Shown here: positions 8,546 to 18,300 of the stretch, piece after piece
How positions within the stretch are numbered: the first letter of the stretch is position 1
Layout of the letters: each line of letters starts with the position of its first letter
NCBI RefSeq assembly: GCF_003171675.1
Contig: NZ_QFZQ01000006.1
Span: forward strand, 62,001 to 126,000
Origin: Reichenbachiella versicolor
Lineage (GTDB): Bacteria > Bacteroidota > Bacteroidia > Cytophagales > Cyclobacteriaceae
Direction: 5' to 3'
Length of the DNA: 64,000 nt
Notes under the pieces: model-generated
Seen by the model: the letters and a program-made list of their open reading frames with translations, nothing else
Database searches by the model: none
What the model was told of the DNA's origin: nothing
Made by a program: the position numbers and the translations under genes

Positions 8546-9274
8546 ATGACGAATCATCAAATTTTGGAAACCGTAGATCATAGACCTTGGGAACTAGCAA
8601 AAGGCAAATGGAGCTACTATCAAGAATGGAATCAGGTAGTTTTTCTTCATTGGAAAGTAAGTCAATCAATTCTAAGAAAGTTTGTTCCTGAACACCTTGA
8701 AATTGATTTATATCAAAACCAAGCATGGATATCTTTGGTAGTTTTTAGAATGGATAACATAAGACCACGACTCCTTCCTTCATTCCCTCCAATTTCTAAT
8801 TTTGACGAAATCAACATCAGAACCTATGTACAACAAAATGGAAAGTCTGGAGTTTATTTCTTAAGCATTGAGGCTAGCAAACGTCTGTCGACATTAATAG
8901 CAAAGAACTTATCAGAACTACCCTATAGATACTCTTCAATCAATAGAAACTCACTATCAAACTTTAGTTCTAAAAACACCAACTATAATGACCATCTCAA
9001 CTTCACATATGAAGTCAAAAATGAAACTCCCAAAAAATCAGAGTTAGACCTATGGCTAACAGAACGGTATGCTTTATTTCAGACCTCTCGATACGGCCTT
9101 AATAAATTTGAAATACATCACATAGAATGGCCAATCAAAAACATTAAACTTTCAACATTGAAATATCACTATTCTAGATTTCTAGAACTATTCAGTGGAG
9201 AACCAAACCTGGTGCATTTTTCAGAGGGTGTACAAGTACTTGCATGGGCTAAGGAAAATCAAAATATAAAATGA
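8546..9274 (+). CDS. DUF2071 (YqjF-like) family protein
   Basis: 242 residues. The family pattern is visible: an N-terminal segment FLHWKVSQSILRKFVPEHLEI in which a bulky HW precedes 'the organism must fit' helices, the strand AWISLVVFRMDNIRPR, and INIRTYVQQNGKSGVYFLS at about residues 90-110. It is cytoplasmic with no signal or membrane segment. No reaction is established for the family. Start chosen at the ATG after AAAAAC; the frame is open upstream, but that part belongs to older gene debris. It has no clear operon partners. Confidence 0.85.
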   Translation: MTNHQILETVDHRPWELAKGKWSYYQEWNQVVFLHWKVSQSILRKFVPEHLEIDLYQNQAWISLVVFRMDNIRPRLLPSFPPISNFDEINIRTYVQQNGKSGVYFLSIEASKRLSTLIAKNLSELPYRYSSINRNSLSNFSSKNTNYNDHLNFTYEVKNETPKKSELDLWLTERYALFQTSRYGLNKFEIHHIEWPIKNIKLSTLKYHYSRFLELFSGEPNLVHFSEGVQVLAWAKENQNIK

Positions 9275-9329
9275 TCCCCCAATTATACTATCAGCCTAAT
9301 TGACCATTTTTAATCACTATAATCGTACT

Positions 9330-9497
9330 ATGGATAAACAATCAATAAACGAAATACCTCAATCTTTCGAGCTTGATGAGCTGATTGAAACACTTATTGT
9401 TCTTGACAAAATAGAACGCGGCAAACAGGATGTTCAAAATGGAAATACTGTATCCCACACTGAAGCAAAAAAACGACTCCGTAAATGGTTGAAATAG
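9330..9497 (+). CDS. Small antitoxin-like protein of a RelE/ParE-type module
   Basis: 55 residues from the ATG at 9330, with the pattern SFELDELIETLIVLDKIERG followed by a segment with VSHTEAKKRL and the end RKWLK. From memory this matches the short antitoxins that precede RelE/ParE toxins in Bacteroidota (EKIEKGL...G.TVSHEEVK..L..W). The expected toxin start, ATGGTTGAAATA, overlaps its last 13 bases, but the toxin frame is broken. The antitoxin appears to be an orphan. Confidence 0.65.
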   Translation: MDKQSINEIPQSFELDELIETLIVLDKIERGKQDVQNGNTVSHTEAKKRLRKWLK

Positions 9498-9559
9498 TTT
9501 GGCAAACCATACTCTCCGAAACTTAGTTAAAATAAGGTGAATTCATAGAAAAAGACTCT
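9485..9559 (+). pseudogene. Decayed ParE/RelE-type toxin remnant
   Basis: From ATG 9485, overlapping the antitoxin end, the frame reads MVEIVWQTILSET and then hits a TAG at 9524. This matches the typical ParE/RelE N-terminus (MVEIVW). A second piece in another frame at 9539-9559 reads EFIEKDS, matching the helix that normally follows about ten residues later in such toxins. At least one stop and one frameshift have removed function. No further toxin homology is recognisable before 9776. Confidence 0.55.
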
Positions 9560-9775
9560 TAAACAATAATTGAGATCATTTCAATTTGATTTAAAATATG
9601 TAGTATGAAGGCATCTCTTGGACTAGAAGCCTGCAAACTACAAGTAGACTTAGAATAACTAGCCTTCCTCCTTTGATAATTCTACGATGAAAAAAAATCT
9701 AGTAACCAACTTATCCAGACAAGCATGACGTAAAGGTGTCGCAGACGTGTCGTAGCGATTAAAAAGATCAGAATA

Positions 9776-9783
9776 TACTTTTG
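9776..9783 (+). promoter_or_regulatory. Putative -7 box TACTTTTG before the XRE regulator
   Basis: TACTTTTG fits TAnnTTTG and lies 31 bases before the ATG at 9815, giving a short leader. No good -33 TTTG is seen, so support is moderate. Confidence 0.35.
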
Positions 9784-9814
9784 TTCATCATTTAATAATG
9801 AAAATGTCAAAAGC

Positions 9815-10381
9815 ATGAAAACGAGAATTAAAGAGCTGAGAAATAGAAAAGGATTATCTCAAGAAGAATTAGCTGAAATGTCTGAACTAAGCTTGCGAAC
9901 AATACAACGAATTGAGAATGGACAAACTGAACCACTTGGAGACTCCTTAAAAAAAATTGCTTTTGCACTTAAAGTTGATCTGGATGAGCTTACAGATTGG
10001 GTTGTTCAAGAAGACATTGTATTCTTAAAAATACTGAACTTATCTGCTCTGACTTTTTTATTATTCCCAATTCTTGGTGCTATTATCCCATACTACATGT
10101 GGAATTCTAAGAAAAACACTATAAAAGGGATTCAAAATGTAGGGACTAATGTTGTAAACTTTCAATTGACCTGGAATTTACTTCTGTTTTTAGGTGTAAT
10201 TCTGACTACTGCATCAACCATAGTTCTTAGCAAAAGCCCTTCCATTGCCATGCTTATTTCACACAATGGCGTATTGATCAGTGCCTTGTATACTGTGAAT
10301 TTCTTACTGATAGTATTTAACACGACTAGGATTCAAAATGAAGAACCTTTAAAATATTACCCGAAAATTAAGTTCTTGTAG
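9815..10381 (+). CDS. XRE-family transcriptional regulator with C-terminal membrane domain
   Basis: 188 residues. Residues 1-62 are a Cro/C1-type helix-turn-helix (ELRNRKGLSQEELAEMS, LSLRTIQRIENGQTEP). About 68-180 contain three or four membrane helices of the DUF4870 type (ILNLSALTFLLFPILGAIIPYY then further helices). Such fusions tether a DNA-binding domain to the inner membrane and probably sense membrane or stress signals; the ligand is unknown. It stands alone, downstream of the decayed toxin-antitoxin module, with about 250 bases of featureless sequence before the sulfatase. Confidence 0.87.
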   Translation: MKTRIKELRNRKGLSQEELAEMSELSLRTIQRIENGQTEPLGDSLKKIAFALKVDLDELTDWVVQEDIVFLKILNLSALTFLLFPILGAIIPYYMWNSKKNTIKGIQNVGTNVVNFQLTWNLLLFLGVILTTASTIVLSKSPSIAMLISHNGVLISALYTVNFLLIVFNTTRIQNEEPLKYYPKIKFL

Positions 10382-10633
10382 CATAGACAACCTATTTACA
10401 TTAATTAAATACTCTTACTGATCTACCTATCGAAATTTAAGTCAGTTTAAAAGCAAAACACTAAACATTGCCAACGCTCAAAAACCTCATCAACCGTTGC
10501 CTTAAAGGCTTCAAATAAATACGCCCCTACAATTGGCGCAATGCCTCCCCCTTTGAATAAGTAATGTATATGCTCAATGCAAATGGCTCTTGAGATTAAG
10601 CCTTAAATTGGTGTTTGGAAATATGTACCTAAT

Positions 10634-12280
10634 ATGAATATACTAACAAGACTAACGCTGGCTATACTGATAGCCGCATCGATCGCTTCATGTTCGCAAG
10701 TAAAAGAAGAGAAAACTGAAGCTACTCAACCCAATATCATCTTTATCATGTCGGATGACCATACTACGCAAGGTATCGGAGCATACGGTAGTCGCTTGGC
10801 GAGCTTGAACCCTACGCCTACTATCGATCGGCTAGCGAAAGAAGGTATGATGTTCAAAAATGCTTTTTGCACTAACTCTATCTGTACACCATCCAGGGCA
10901 TCCATCATGACAGGACAGTATGGACAGGTCAATGGTGTCTATGACCTTAGTGGAGCGCTAGACTCTGCACACCAGACCTTGGCGATAGAAATGGGAAAGT
11001 TGGGTTATAACACAGCTATCATTGGTAAGTGGCACCTTAAGCACGCACCAGAGGCATTTGACTACTACAATGTCCTTCCGGGACAAGGCGACTACTTTGA
11101 CCCTACTCTATACAGTAGTGAAGAAGTGGCAGAAAAGACCTTATTCAAGTTCGAAGAAGGGATGGAAAGAGAGGTCAACGCCACTAAGTACGACGGACAT
11201 AGCACCGATGTGATTACTGACCTGACGCTAGAGTGGTTGAAAAATAAAAGAGACAAGTCAAAGCCTTTCTTCTTGATGCACCATTATAAAGCTCCTCATG
11301 ATTTCTTTGAGCACGCCCTTAGATATGAGGACTATCTAGCAGATGTAGATATCCCTGAGCCAGCCAGTCTTTGGAACAATGAAAACAATGGCTCTATCGG
11401 AACGAGAGGTATCAATGACCAACTGATCGACACGATTGGTTCTTCGATTGGACATCGAAACATCATCCGAAATATGGGAATGCACATGGAGATAGATCCT
11501 TCGATTCCTGATCCTGAGTACAAGAGATTGGCTTACCAAAAATACCTGAAGAAGTACCTCAGATGTGTAAAAGGTGTGGATGACAATGTCAAAAGACTAT
11601 TCGACTACCTAGACGCTGAAGGTTTGATGGACAACACTATTATCATCTATACTGGCGACCAAGGTTTCATGCTAGGCGAGCACGACTACATAGATAAAAG
11701 GTGGATGTATGAGGAATCTATGCGCATGCCTTTCTTGGTGAGATACCCAAAAACCATTGCAGCTAGGACGCAAACTGATGCTATCGTCAACAATACAGAT
11801 TTTGCTCCTACTATAATAGAATTGGCTGGAGGTACTGCTCCTGAATCTATGCAAGGTTCTAGTTTCAAATCAATCCTAGAAACAGGACAAGAACCTGAGG
11901 GCTGGCAGCAAGAGACTTACTACAGATACTGGATGCACATGGCTCACAAGCACAACAATCCCGCACACTTCGGTATTCGTACCAAGGACTATAAGTTGAT
12001 TTTCTTCTATGGTGTAGACTACAAGGAGCGTAGCAACGAGGCTCAAGCATGGGCTCACAACCCTGCTTCGATGGGAGACTTCCAGACTCCAGCAGCTTGG
12101 GAACTATATGATATGAAAAACGATCCGAAGGAAATGAACAATATCTATGGTCAACCGGGCTATGAAGAAATCACTGCGGATCTGAAAGCAAGACTGATCA
12201 AACTGAGAGAGAAAGTAAAAGAAAACGACGCTGACTTCCCTATGGTTCAAAAGGCCGTCCAAGAAAACTGGGATAATTGA
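10634..12280 (+). CDS. Lipoprotein sulfatase (formylglycine-dependent, family S1)
   Basis: 548 residues with a lipoprotein leader ending ASIASC. The active-site motif CTPSRASIMTGQYG gives Cys84 for conversion to formylglycine. Metal and sulfate contacts are visible in IFIMSDDH (about 35-42), GKWHLKH, MHHYKAPHD and YTGDQGFMLGEHD. It should hydrolyse sulfate esters from polysaccharide in the periplasm or at the cell surface. Its position upstream of GH16, GH115 and GH86 enzymes suggests red-algal galactan (porphyran or sulfated agar) as substrate, but that is inference. No formylglycine-generating enzyme is in the window. Convergent with the next gene across a 13-bp stem inverted repeat. Confidence 0.93.
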   Translation: MNILTRLTLAILIAASIASCSQVKEEKTEATQPNIIFIMSDDHTTQGIGAYGSRLASLNPTPTIDRLAKEGMMFKNAFCTNSICTPSRASIMTGQYGQVNGVYDLSGALDSAHQTLAIEMGKLGYNTAIIGKWHLKHAPEAFDYYNVLPGQGDYFDPTLYSSEEVAEKTLFKFEEGMEREVNATKYDGHSTDVITDLTLEWLKNKRDKSKPFFLMHHYKAPHDFFEHALRYEDYLADVDIPEPASLWNNENNGSIGTRGINDQLIDTIGSSIGHRNIIRNMGMHMEIDPSIPDPEYKRLAYQKYLKKYLRCVKGVDDNVKRLFDYLDAEGLMDNTIIIYTGDQGFMLGEHDYIDKRWMYEESMRMPFLVRYPKTIAARTQTDAIVNNTDFAPTIIELAGGTAPESMQGSSFKSILETGQEPEGWQQETYYRYWMHMAHKHNNPAHFGIRTKDYKLIFFYGVDYKERSNEAQAWAHNPASMGDFQTPAAWELYDMKNDPKEMNNIYGQPGYEEITADLKARLIKLREKVKENDADFPMVQKAVQENWDN

Positions 12281-12331
12281 TACCCGATTTTTCAGTTTAG
12301 ACCATTAGGATAAGCATCATAATGAGAGCTA

Positions 12332-12380
12332 CGTGGTAATCTGTATCTATAACACTACTAATGGATAACAGATTACCACG
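12332..12380. terminator. Long-stem inverted repeat between convergent sulfatase and regulator genes
   Basis: Perfect 13-bp arms CGTGGTAATCTGT (12332-12344) and ACAGATTACCACG (12368-12380), followed on the + side by a T/C-rich run. Placement between two convergent 3' ends fits a bidirectional terminator. Confidence 0.65.
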
Positions 12381-12478
12381 CTACTCTTTCTTTTCCTAGT
12401 CATCATGTTTTGTCGAAATCGATTATGTCAGAGAAGATCTAAGGAATGATCTCTAGGATTTTCTAAGCACCAATCAAT

Positions 12479-13645
12479 CTATTCCCTATCCAGTAAAACA
12501 AACTCCATATCATAAGACTTGCGGAGCCATCCTGTCACTTTGAATAAAGCTATGAAATCATCATCTGCCTCCAACTCGTGTCGTTGATAAAATGCAGCTA
12601 AAGAATCCTTCTGCGTGAAGTAATCCAATGCGCTGATTGCTCCACAGTCTTGATCGGATAAGAAAAACCTCATCTCATTGCCAGTAGGAGTCGAAATTTT
12701 GGCTACGATAGTATAGTCGGTGTTCTTATTATCTTGAGTGATGATATCTCGATAAGTTACTTTCTTCTTGGTCACAGGGTCAGTTCGCTCGAGCACCTGA
12801 CTTCTGTAGTTGTACTGAGGAAACTTCTCTTTTAAGATATTCTGAAGCACACCCATTGTCTTAGACTGACCGAAGTATACCAAGTTCTGATTATCCAGCT
12901 GCGAAACACTCCATTCAGATATTTGCACGATGTCAAATGGGTAGTCATATTTAGCCCAAAACTGTGCTATTTCTTTGCTACAATACGGTGCTGCCCAGTT
13001 AAAATAATGATGCTGGCTTGGATAGAGTTTATCTTTTAGTTCAGGGTTATGAAGAAGGTAATCTTCTAGTTCATCAGCAGAATTGATTTCATAGTCTCTA
13101 ATGATGCCTTTGGTACTAGTCAGCGTAGGTCCCTCTATCGTAAAGTAATCACCAAAAACTACAGTGGTACTCATCCCATTATTCATTAGACCTTTCCAAA
13201 AATCATCTATTGATGGTTTGGTAACGAAGAATATGGCGATTGCTAAAACTACCATTGCTATAGCTCCATATATCCACTTTGCTAGTGAGATATTTTTCTC
13301 CGCATCATGGGTTTGCGTAGCACGGTAGGATTCAAACTGAACTTTATATTGCCCTTTAGCTATTTGGAAAACGATCTCGTTGGAGTTGGCAGATTGATAG
13401 TATTCATCCAGCTTTTTTCTCAGATGATAGACATACACTCGGACTTTGTTATCCCACTTTACTGGGTCATACTTCGTACTAAAAAGTTCAGTTCCGATAG
13501 TGACCTCTTTCACGTCCTTGTCAGCAAGGGTTGACTCTACCAAAAACCTCAAGAGACGTACATTGACTTTGGATCGTGAAAAAGCCTTGTCGGAAATGAT
13601 TCTGTCCAGCTGTTCTAGTATTTCTTCTTTACGGTAATCCATCAA
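12479..13645 (-). CDS. Single-pass membrane regulator with N-terminal winged-helix-like domain (ToxR-like plan)
   Basis: 388 residues. About residues 5-95 resemble the DNA-binding domain common in Acidobacteria and Bacteroidota signalling proteins (VRLLRFLVESTLADKDV, VTIGTELF, KWDNKVRVYVYHLRKKLDEYY). One membrane helix follows at about 122-140, then a roughly 245-residue extracytoplasmic part without recognised domains but with conserved-looking aromatic and Cys residues. The layout, cytoplasmic DNA-binding plus outside sensor, suggests direct sensing of an envelope or sugar signal. It is divergent from the GH16 agarase gene with 311 bases between, so it may control the galactan locus. That role is inference. 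Confidence 0.6.
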   Translation of the reverse strand: MMDYRKEEILEQLDRIISDKAFSRSKVNVRLLRFLVESTLADKDVKEVTIGTELFSTKYDPVKWDNKVRVYVYHLRKKLDEYYQSANSNEIVFQIAKGQYKVQFESYRATQTHDAEKNISLAKWIYGAIAMVVLAIAIFFVTKPSIDDFWKGLMNNGMSTTVVFGDYFTIEGPTLTSTKGIIRDYEINSADELEDYLLHNPELKDKLYPSQHHYFNWAAPYCSKEIAQFWAKYDYPFDIVQISEWSVSQLDNQNLVYFGQSKTMGVLQNILKEKFPQYNYRSQVLERTDPVTKKKVTYRDIITQDNKNTDYTIVAKISTPTGNEMRFFLSDQDCGAISALDYFTQKDSLAAFYQRHELEADDDFIALFKVTGWLRKSYDMEFVLLDRE

Positions 13646-13956
13646 TGGATAAACCTACAACAGCCTAATTCAATTAACAATTCTTTATTCAGTCAGTTCA
13701 AAAACAATATTGACACTTAACAGCATAAACACCTAATAAACTAAAACTTACATAGCATATTAACGGTTTAAATCTTTCTTTTCAGTACTATCACTACCTC
13801 TCTATCAGAAAGCTTAAGTAAAAGCACCCAATCGAATAATTGTTCAGTTGTTGTTCGAATTCTATCTAGGTATCTAATATCTATTTCACAGTCATTAATT
13901 GTTAGCATTGAATTTGAGAAATCAAGTACGAAATAGATAATCTAAATTAAGTGACA
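13646..13956. promoter_or_regulatory. Divergent intergenic region between regulator and GH16 gene
   Basis: 311 A/T-rich bases with no gene. It must hold promoters for both divergent genes. An imperfect inverted repeat TCGAA ... TTCGA (around 13832-13860) is the only operator-like structure I see; no convincing -33/-7 pair was found. Confidence 0.35.
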
Positions 13957-15120
13957 ATGAAAATCCAATTGCTACTATTAGCTGTTGTAAGCTGCTGTTT
14001 ACTTTCATTCAGTGGATACCATAAAAATGAAAAGAATAAAAAAACAAAGAAGGAAGACATAGCCAACATACCTCTACCTAAAATGCTTGACAAAGACCTT
14101 AAATGGGAATTTCAGGCAGATCTATCTGACGACTTCAACTATGAGTTTGATCCAGTAAATGAGAAAACAACATTCGGCAAAGGAAAATGGGTCAATTTCT
14201 ACCACGCCAACTGGGATGGCCCAGGGACTACATACTGGAAATACAATCATGTATCGGTAGATGGCAATGACCTACTAATCACTTCATCAAGGTGGGATAA
14301 AAAGAATGAGTTCAACCCTATCTACAAAAAAGGAGTGAAAATGAATAAAATAGATGGCGGCATCAATGCAGGATGCATCACTTCTACCAAGAAAGTGAAA
14401 TACCCAATATTCATTGAGTCCAGCGCCAGTGTGGCCAATATTACACTGGCTTCAGATGTATGGCTTCTAAGTCCGGACGCTACACAAGAAATCGATATCA
14501 TGGAATGCTATGGAGGTAAAGGACAAGGAAACGAGTTCTTTGCTAAATCTATTCATGTCAGCCATCATTCTTTTATCAGAAAGCCGTTCACAGACTACCA
14601 ACCTAGAGACAAAGGGGCTTGGCAAAATCGTAGTGATGTCAAAGCGTGGGGAGATCACTGCTGGAATGGCGGCGACCGAAAATATGTAAGAACTGCAGTT
14701 TATTGGAAAAGCCCAGTTCACTTCGAGTACTATATCGATGGAGAACTAGTAAGAGTTCTTTATGACAAAGCGCTGGCTACTAAAGTCAATGGTAAGTGGC
14801 AATATGGCTACCCAACAATGACTGATGGGAAGTTGGATGTAGAGAAAGGTAAGCAAAGGATCGAATCGTTCAGTACGATGGACACTTATTCATTCAAAGA
14901 ATTAAAGAAAGCTAGCAAGAAATCTTCCGTAAGCATCATCGATCCGTACGAGTATCAAGGCGGTAAAGGATATACCAAGGAACTTGATATCATCATCAAT
15001 ATAGAATCGCAAGACTGGCACGTAAAAGCCGGCAGAACTCCAAGTGACGAGGACTTAGCTAACCCTGACAAGAATACTATGAAAGTGGATTGGATCAGAG
15101 TATTCAAACCTGTGAAATAA
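13957..15120 (+). CDS. Secreted GH16 endo-galactanase, beta-agarase-like
   Basis: 387 residues from the ATG at 13957 (a GTG two codons earlier is possible). The leader is short and may be a lipoprotein signal (AVVSC). The GH16 active site is EIDIMEC: Glu178 nucleophile, Asp180, Glu183 acid/base. The flanking WLLSPDATQ...YGGKG segment, and GPGTTYWKYNHVSV near the N-terminus, resemble GH16 beta-agarases, which cut beta-1,4 bonds in agarose. FHVSHHSF-like and YWKSPVHFEYYIDGELV complete the fold. No CBM or T9SS tail follows, so it is periplasmic or lipid-anchored. Porphyranase or another red-algal galactanase activity remains possible. Confidence 0.85.
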   Translation: MKIQLLLLAVVSCCLLSFSGYHKNEKNKKTKKEDIANIPLPKMLDKDLKWEFQADLSDDFNYEFDPVNEKTTFGKGKWVNFYHANWDGPGTTYWKYNHVSVDGNDLLITSSRWDKKNEFNPIYKKGVKMNKIDGGINAGCITSTKKVKYPIFIESSASVANITLASDVWLLSPDATQEIDIMECYGGKGQGNEFFAKSIHVSHHSFIRKPFTDYQPRDKGAWQNRSDVKAWGDHCWNGGDRKYVRTAVYWKSPVHFEYYIDGELVRVLYDKALATKVNGKWQYGYPTMTDGKLDVEKGKQRIESFSTMDTYSFKELKKASKKSSVSIIDPYEYQGGKGYTKELDIIINIESQDWHVKAGRTPSDEDLANPDKNTMKVDWIRVFKPVK

Positions 15121-15141
15121 TCCAGTCTCAACCATTGAGCA

Positions 15142-15182
15142 GTCATCGCAAGTGTAGGTCTCTAGCTTACTCTTGTGATGAC
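15142..15182 (+). terminator. Inverted repeat after the GH16 gene
   Basis: Arms GTCATCGCAAG (15142-15152) and CTTGTGATGAC (15172-15182) pair over 11 bp with one G-T, followed by a T/C-rich stretch. Likely terminator or 3'-end stabiliser, 21 bases after the stop. Confidence 0.55.
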
Positions 15183-15319
15183 AACTTTCTCTTCCTCCTC
15201 TTTACCTATAGCCCCCTAAACCGACATCAACTACCTGAAATACTATACATTACAATCATTTTAAACGGTTAAAAAACGTAATTCGAGTCTTATAATCGCT
15301 TGCAGCCTTATACATCATA

Positions 15320-15327
15320 TACTTTTG
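15320..15327 (+). promoter_or_regulatory. Candidate promoter for the GH115 gene
   Basis: TACTTTTG fits the -7 consensus TAnnTTTG, with TTG at 15300-15302 as a possible -33 element 17 bases upstream (the usual spacing is nearer 19). Leader to the ATG would be about 60 bases. Confidence 0.3.
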
Positions 15328-15391
15328 ATCCAAGGCTTTCTTGTCGTCTTCTGACAAGCCAGCACTTTGAGTATAATTGATAAGACAAAGC

Positions 15392-18300
15392 ATGAAAAAA
15401 CAGCACTCTTTTTTCGCGGTTTTGATCCTAATGATGATCGCTACTGCATGTGTACAGACTAAAAATGATTTCCCTCTTTTTCTAGAAGGTCAAGTTCCTA
15501 CCCTCTACGTTGCCAAAGATGAAGCTCCGCAAATCCGAAGAGCAGTCTTCGATCTTCAGAAAGATATAGAAGCAGTCACTGATCAAAAGCCTGACATAGT
15601 AAATAGCATCGATGAAGCTGGTAAAAATGTGATCATCATCGGGTCAGTTAACGATCAGGTAATAGCTAATCTGAAGAGTCTAAATCATCTAGACGAAGCC
15701 CAAGGTATAGAAAAACTAAAGCAGGCATTTTTATTAAAATCTCTAGACAATCCTCTAGACAAAATTGAGAATGCCTTAGTGGTGGCTGGTAGTGATGCTC
15801 TAGGAACTGTATATGGAATCTATGAAATCTCAGAGCTTATCGGAGTGTCTCCGATGTATTGGTGGGCAGACGTAGTGCCGAAGAAAAAGGATCAGGTAAT
15901 ACTAGAAGATTGCCTTGTGCTCCCGAAAGAGCCTTCTGTGGAATACCGCGGTATATTCATCAATGATGAAGAAGCTCTAACTCAGTGGAGTGAAAAAACA
16001 TCGGTTGAGAAACTGAATGGACACCCAAGTCCTGAAGTTTACAAGCGCATATTTGAACTTCTTTTACGCCTTAAGGCCAATGCTATTTGGCCAGCAATGA
16101 TGCAGCGTAGTGCCTATTTCTATGAGGCCAGAGATGAAGATGGAACCCCAATCAATCCTAAGAACGCAAAAGAATACGGCATCTATGTAGGTTCTTCTCA
16201 TTGTGAAAACATGGCGAGAAACAACTTCGCAGAGTGGTACGAATGGGCTGATGCGCACGCTGACATGTATGACGCTAAGGGCGTACCAGTGTGGGACTAC
16301 ACGGTAAACCCTAAGACCATAGAGGCTTACTGGCAAGAACGTTTAAATGAAGCCAAGGACTATAATATGATCTACACTTTAGGTATTAGAGGTGTTCATG
16401 ATTCTCCTTTCTTGTACGAGAACTTAGAAAACCCAACACTAGAGAATAAGGTGAAACTGCTACAAGGGGTAATCAACCGTCAGCGCGAAATGATAAAAGA
16501 AACGTTCGGCTCTGAAGATGCAGTACCGCAAGTGTTCGTTCCTTACGAAGAAACTGGTGAGCTATACAACGGGGAGAGTAAAGACGGAAAAGAAAAATGT
16601 GAAGGCATAAAGCTTCCAGAAGACGTCATGATGGTATGGACAGAAGATAATTTCGGGTATGCTCGTCAGCTACCTAGACCACACGAGCAAAAACGTGCTG
16701 GAGGAAATGGAATCTACTATCACTTAGCCTATCAGGGTGGCGCAACTTATGACTGGTTATACACTACTCCACTCCCTCTAATTCAGGAGGAACTAAGAAA
16801 GGTATATGACCAAAATGTGAGAAAAATCTGGATGGTGAATGTGGGAGATATCAAGCCTGCTGAGATGGGACTTCAGTTTTTTATGTCTCTAGCCTATGAC
16901 ATAGATTCATATCCCAAAAACACAACTAAAGATTTCCTTCAAAAAACTGCTAAACAGCAATTCGGAGTAAACGATAGCGAAGCAAAAGATATAGCTCAGT
17001 TAATCACCGATTTTCACAACTTTTGCCGTTCTAAAAAGCCAGAACACTTATTTCCATTCTGGGATTGGAAATATGAAAACAATGGACGCTATCGTTTTGC
17101 TAGTCTTTTTGACTTTGGTGATGAATCGCAACGCAAGGTTCAAATAGCTAATGAATTAGAGCTAAGAGCTAAGTCCATTTACGACCAACTTGACGAATCT
17201 GCAAAATTACCTTTCTGGCATCTGGCTTACTATCCTATTCGATCGACACGTCTAATGCACGAAAAATCTGTTTACTATAGAAAAAACGTCGCTTATGCCA
17301 AGCAGGGTCGCTTTGCCAGTGTCAATGCTTACAAAGTTCTATCAGAAAATGCGGAAGCAGCTATTCAAGCTGATTTGGAAGTATATAAACAAATAGCGGA
17401 TGGAAAATGGAATGGAATCATGGATCCATATGCACTTTATAATTTCCAAGAACGCATTTTCGATGTAGCTAATATTCCAAACAATTTAGTCTATGACGAA
17501 AGCTTCAGCGAAGAAGCTGTTAAAGGAATTGGATCGATATGTGAAGGTCAGGCAATCGGTGATGAAAAAGTAGAACTACGTTTCTCATCATTCGAGAATA
17601 ACGAAAGGTTTATTGATATTTTCAACCGTGAAGAAAAAGCTAACCAATGGTCTATAGAAAGTGATGTTGACTGGATCAAATTCTCAAAAAGCAGCGGGAC
17701 TTTAGATATTGAAGAACGTTTATGGTTGAGTGTTGATTGGGAGAAAGCCACTACTGGAGATAATATAGCTACCGTCACAGTGAAGGACACCCAAGGTTTC
17801 ACAAAGTCATACCCAGTAAAAGCTACGAAGTACGACCTCAAACTAAAAGAAAAGTCATACATAGAAGGAAATGGTTTGATAGCTATAGAAGCTGAGCATT
17901 ACACAGCTAAGCACGATAGTAAAACAGCAAAATGGTCTGAATATGAGAATTTTGGCTACACAGGTTCATCCATGTTTATCCAAGGCGGTACTAAGGTTAC
18001 GAATGACATACAGTCCAATGCAGCAAGTCTAGAATACTCGGTATACTTCGCCAGCACTGGTACTTTCTATGGTCAGCTATACCGCATACCTACTCTCAAT
18101 GAAGGTAAAGGCAAAACCTCAGAAGTGGCTATAGGGCTAGATGAAAATACTCCTCAGGTTCTCTCGGGGATCAGACACAAGGGTCAGCGCACATCAGCTA
18201 CTCTGCCAAGTGGTGCTAAAGAAAGATGGAGCTGGGAAAACAACATTCTGACTCATATTGAAAAGATGCCTTTTGAAATTACCGTAGAAAAAGCAGGTTA

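Noticed and set aside
10382-10633. Regulatory leader of the sulfatase
   Set aside because: No inverted repeat, -7 box or other signal could be supported.
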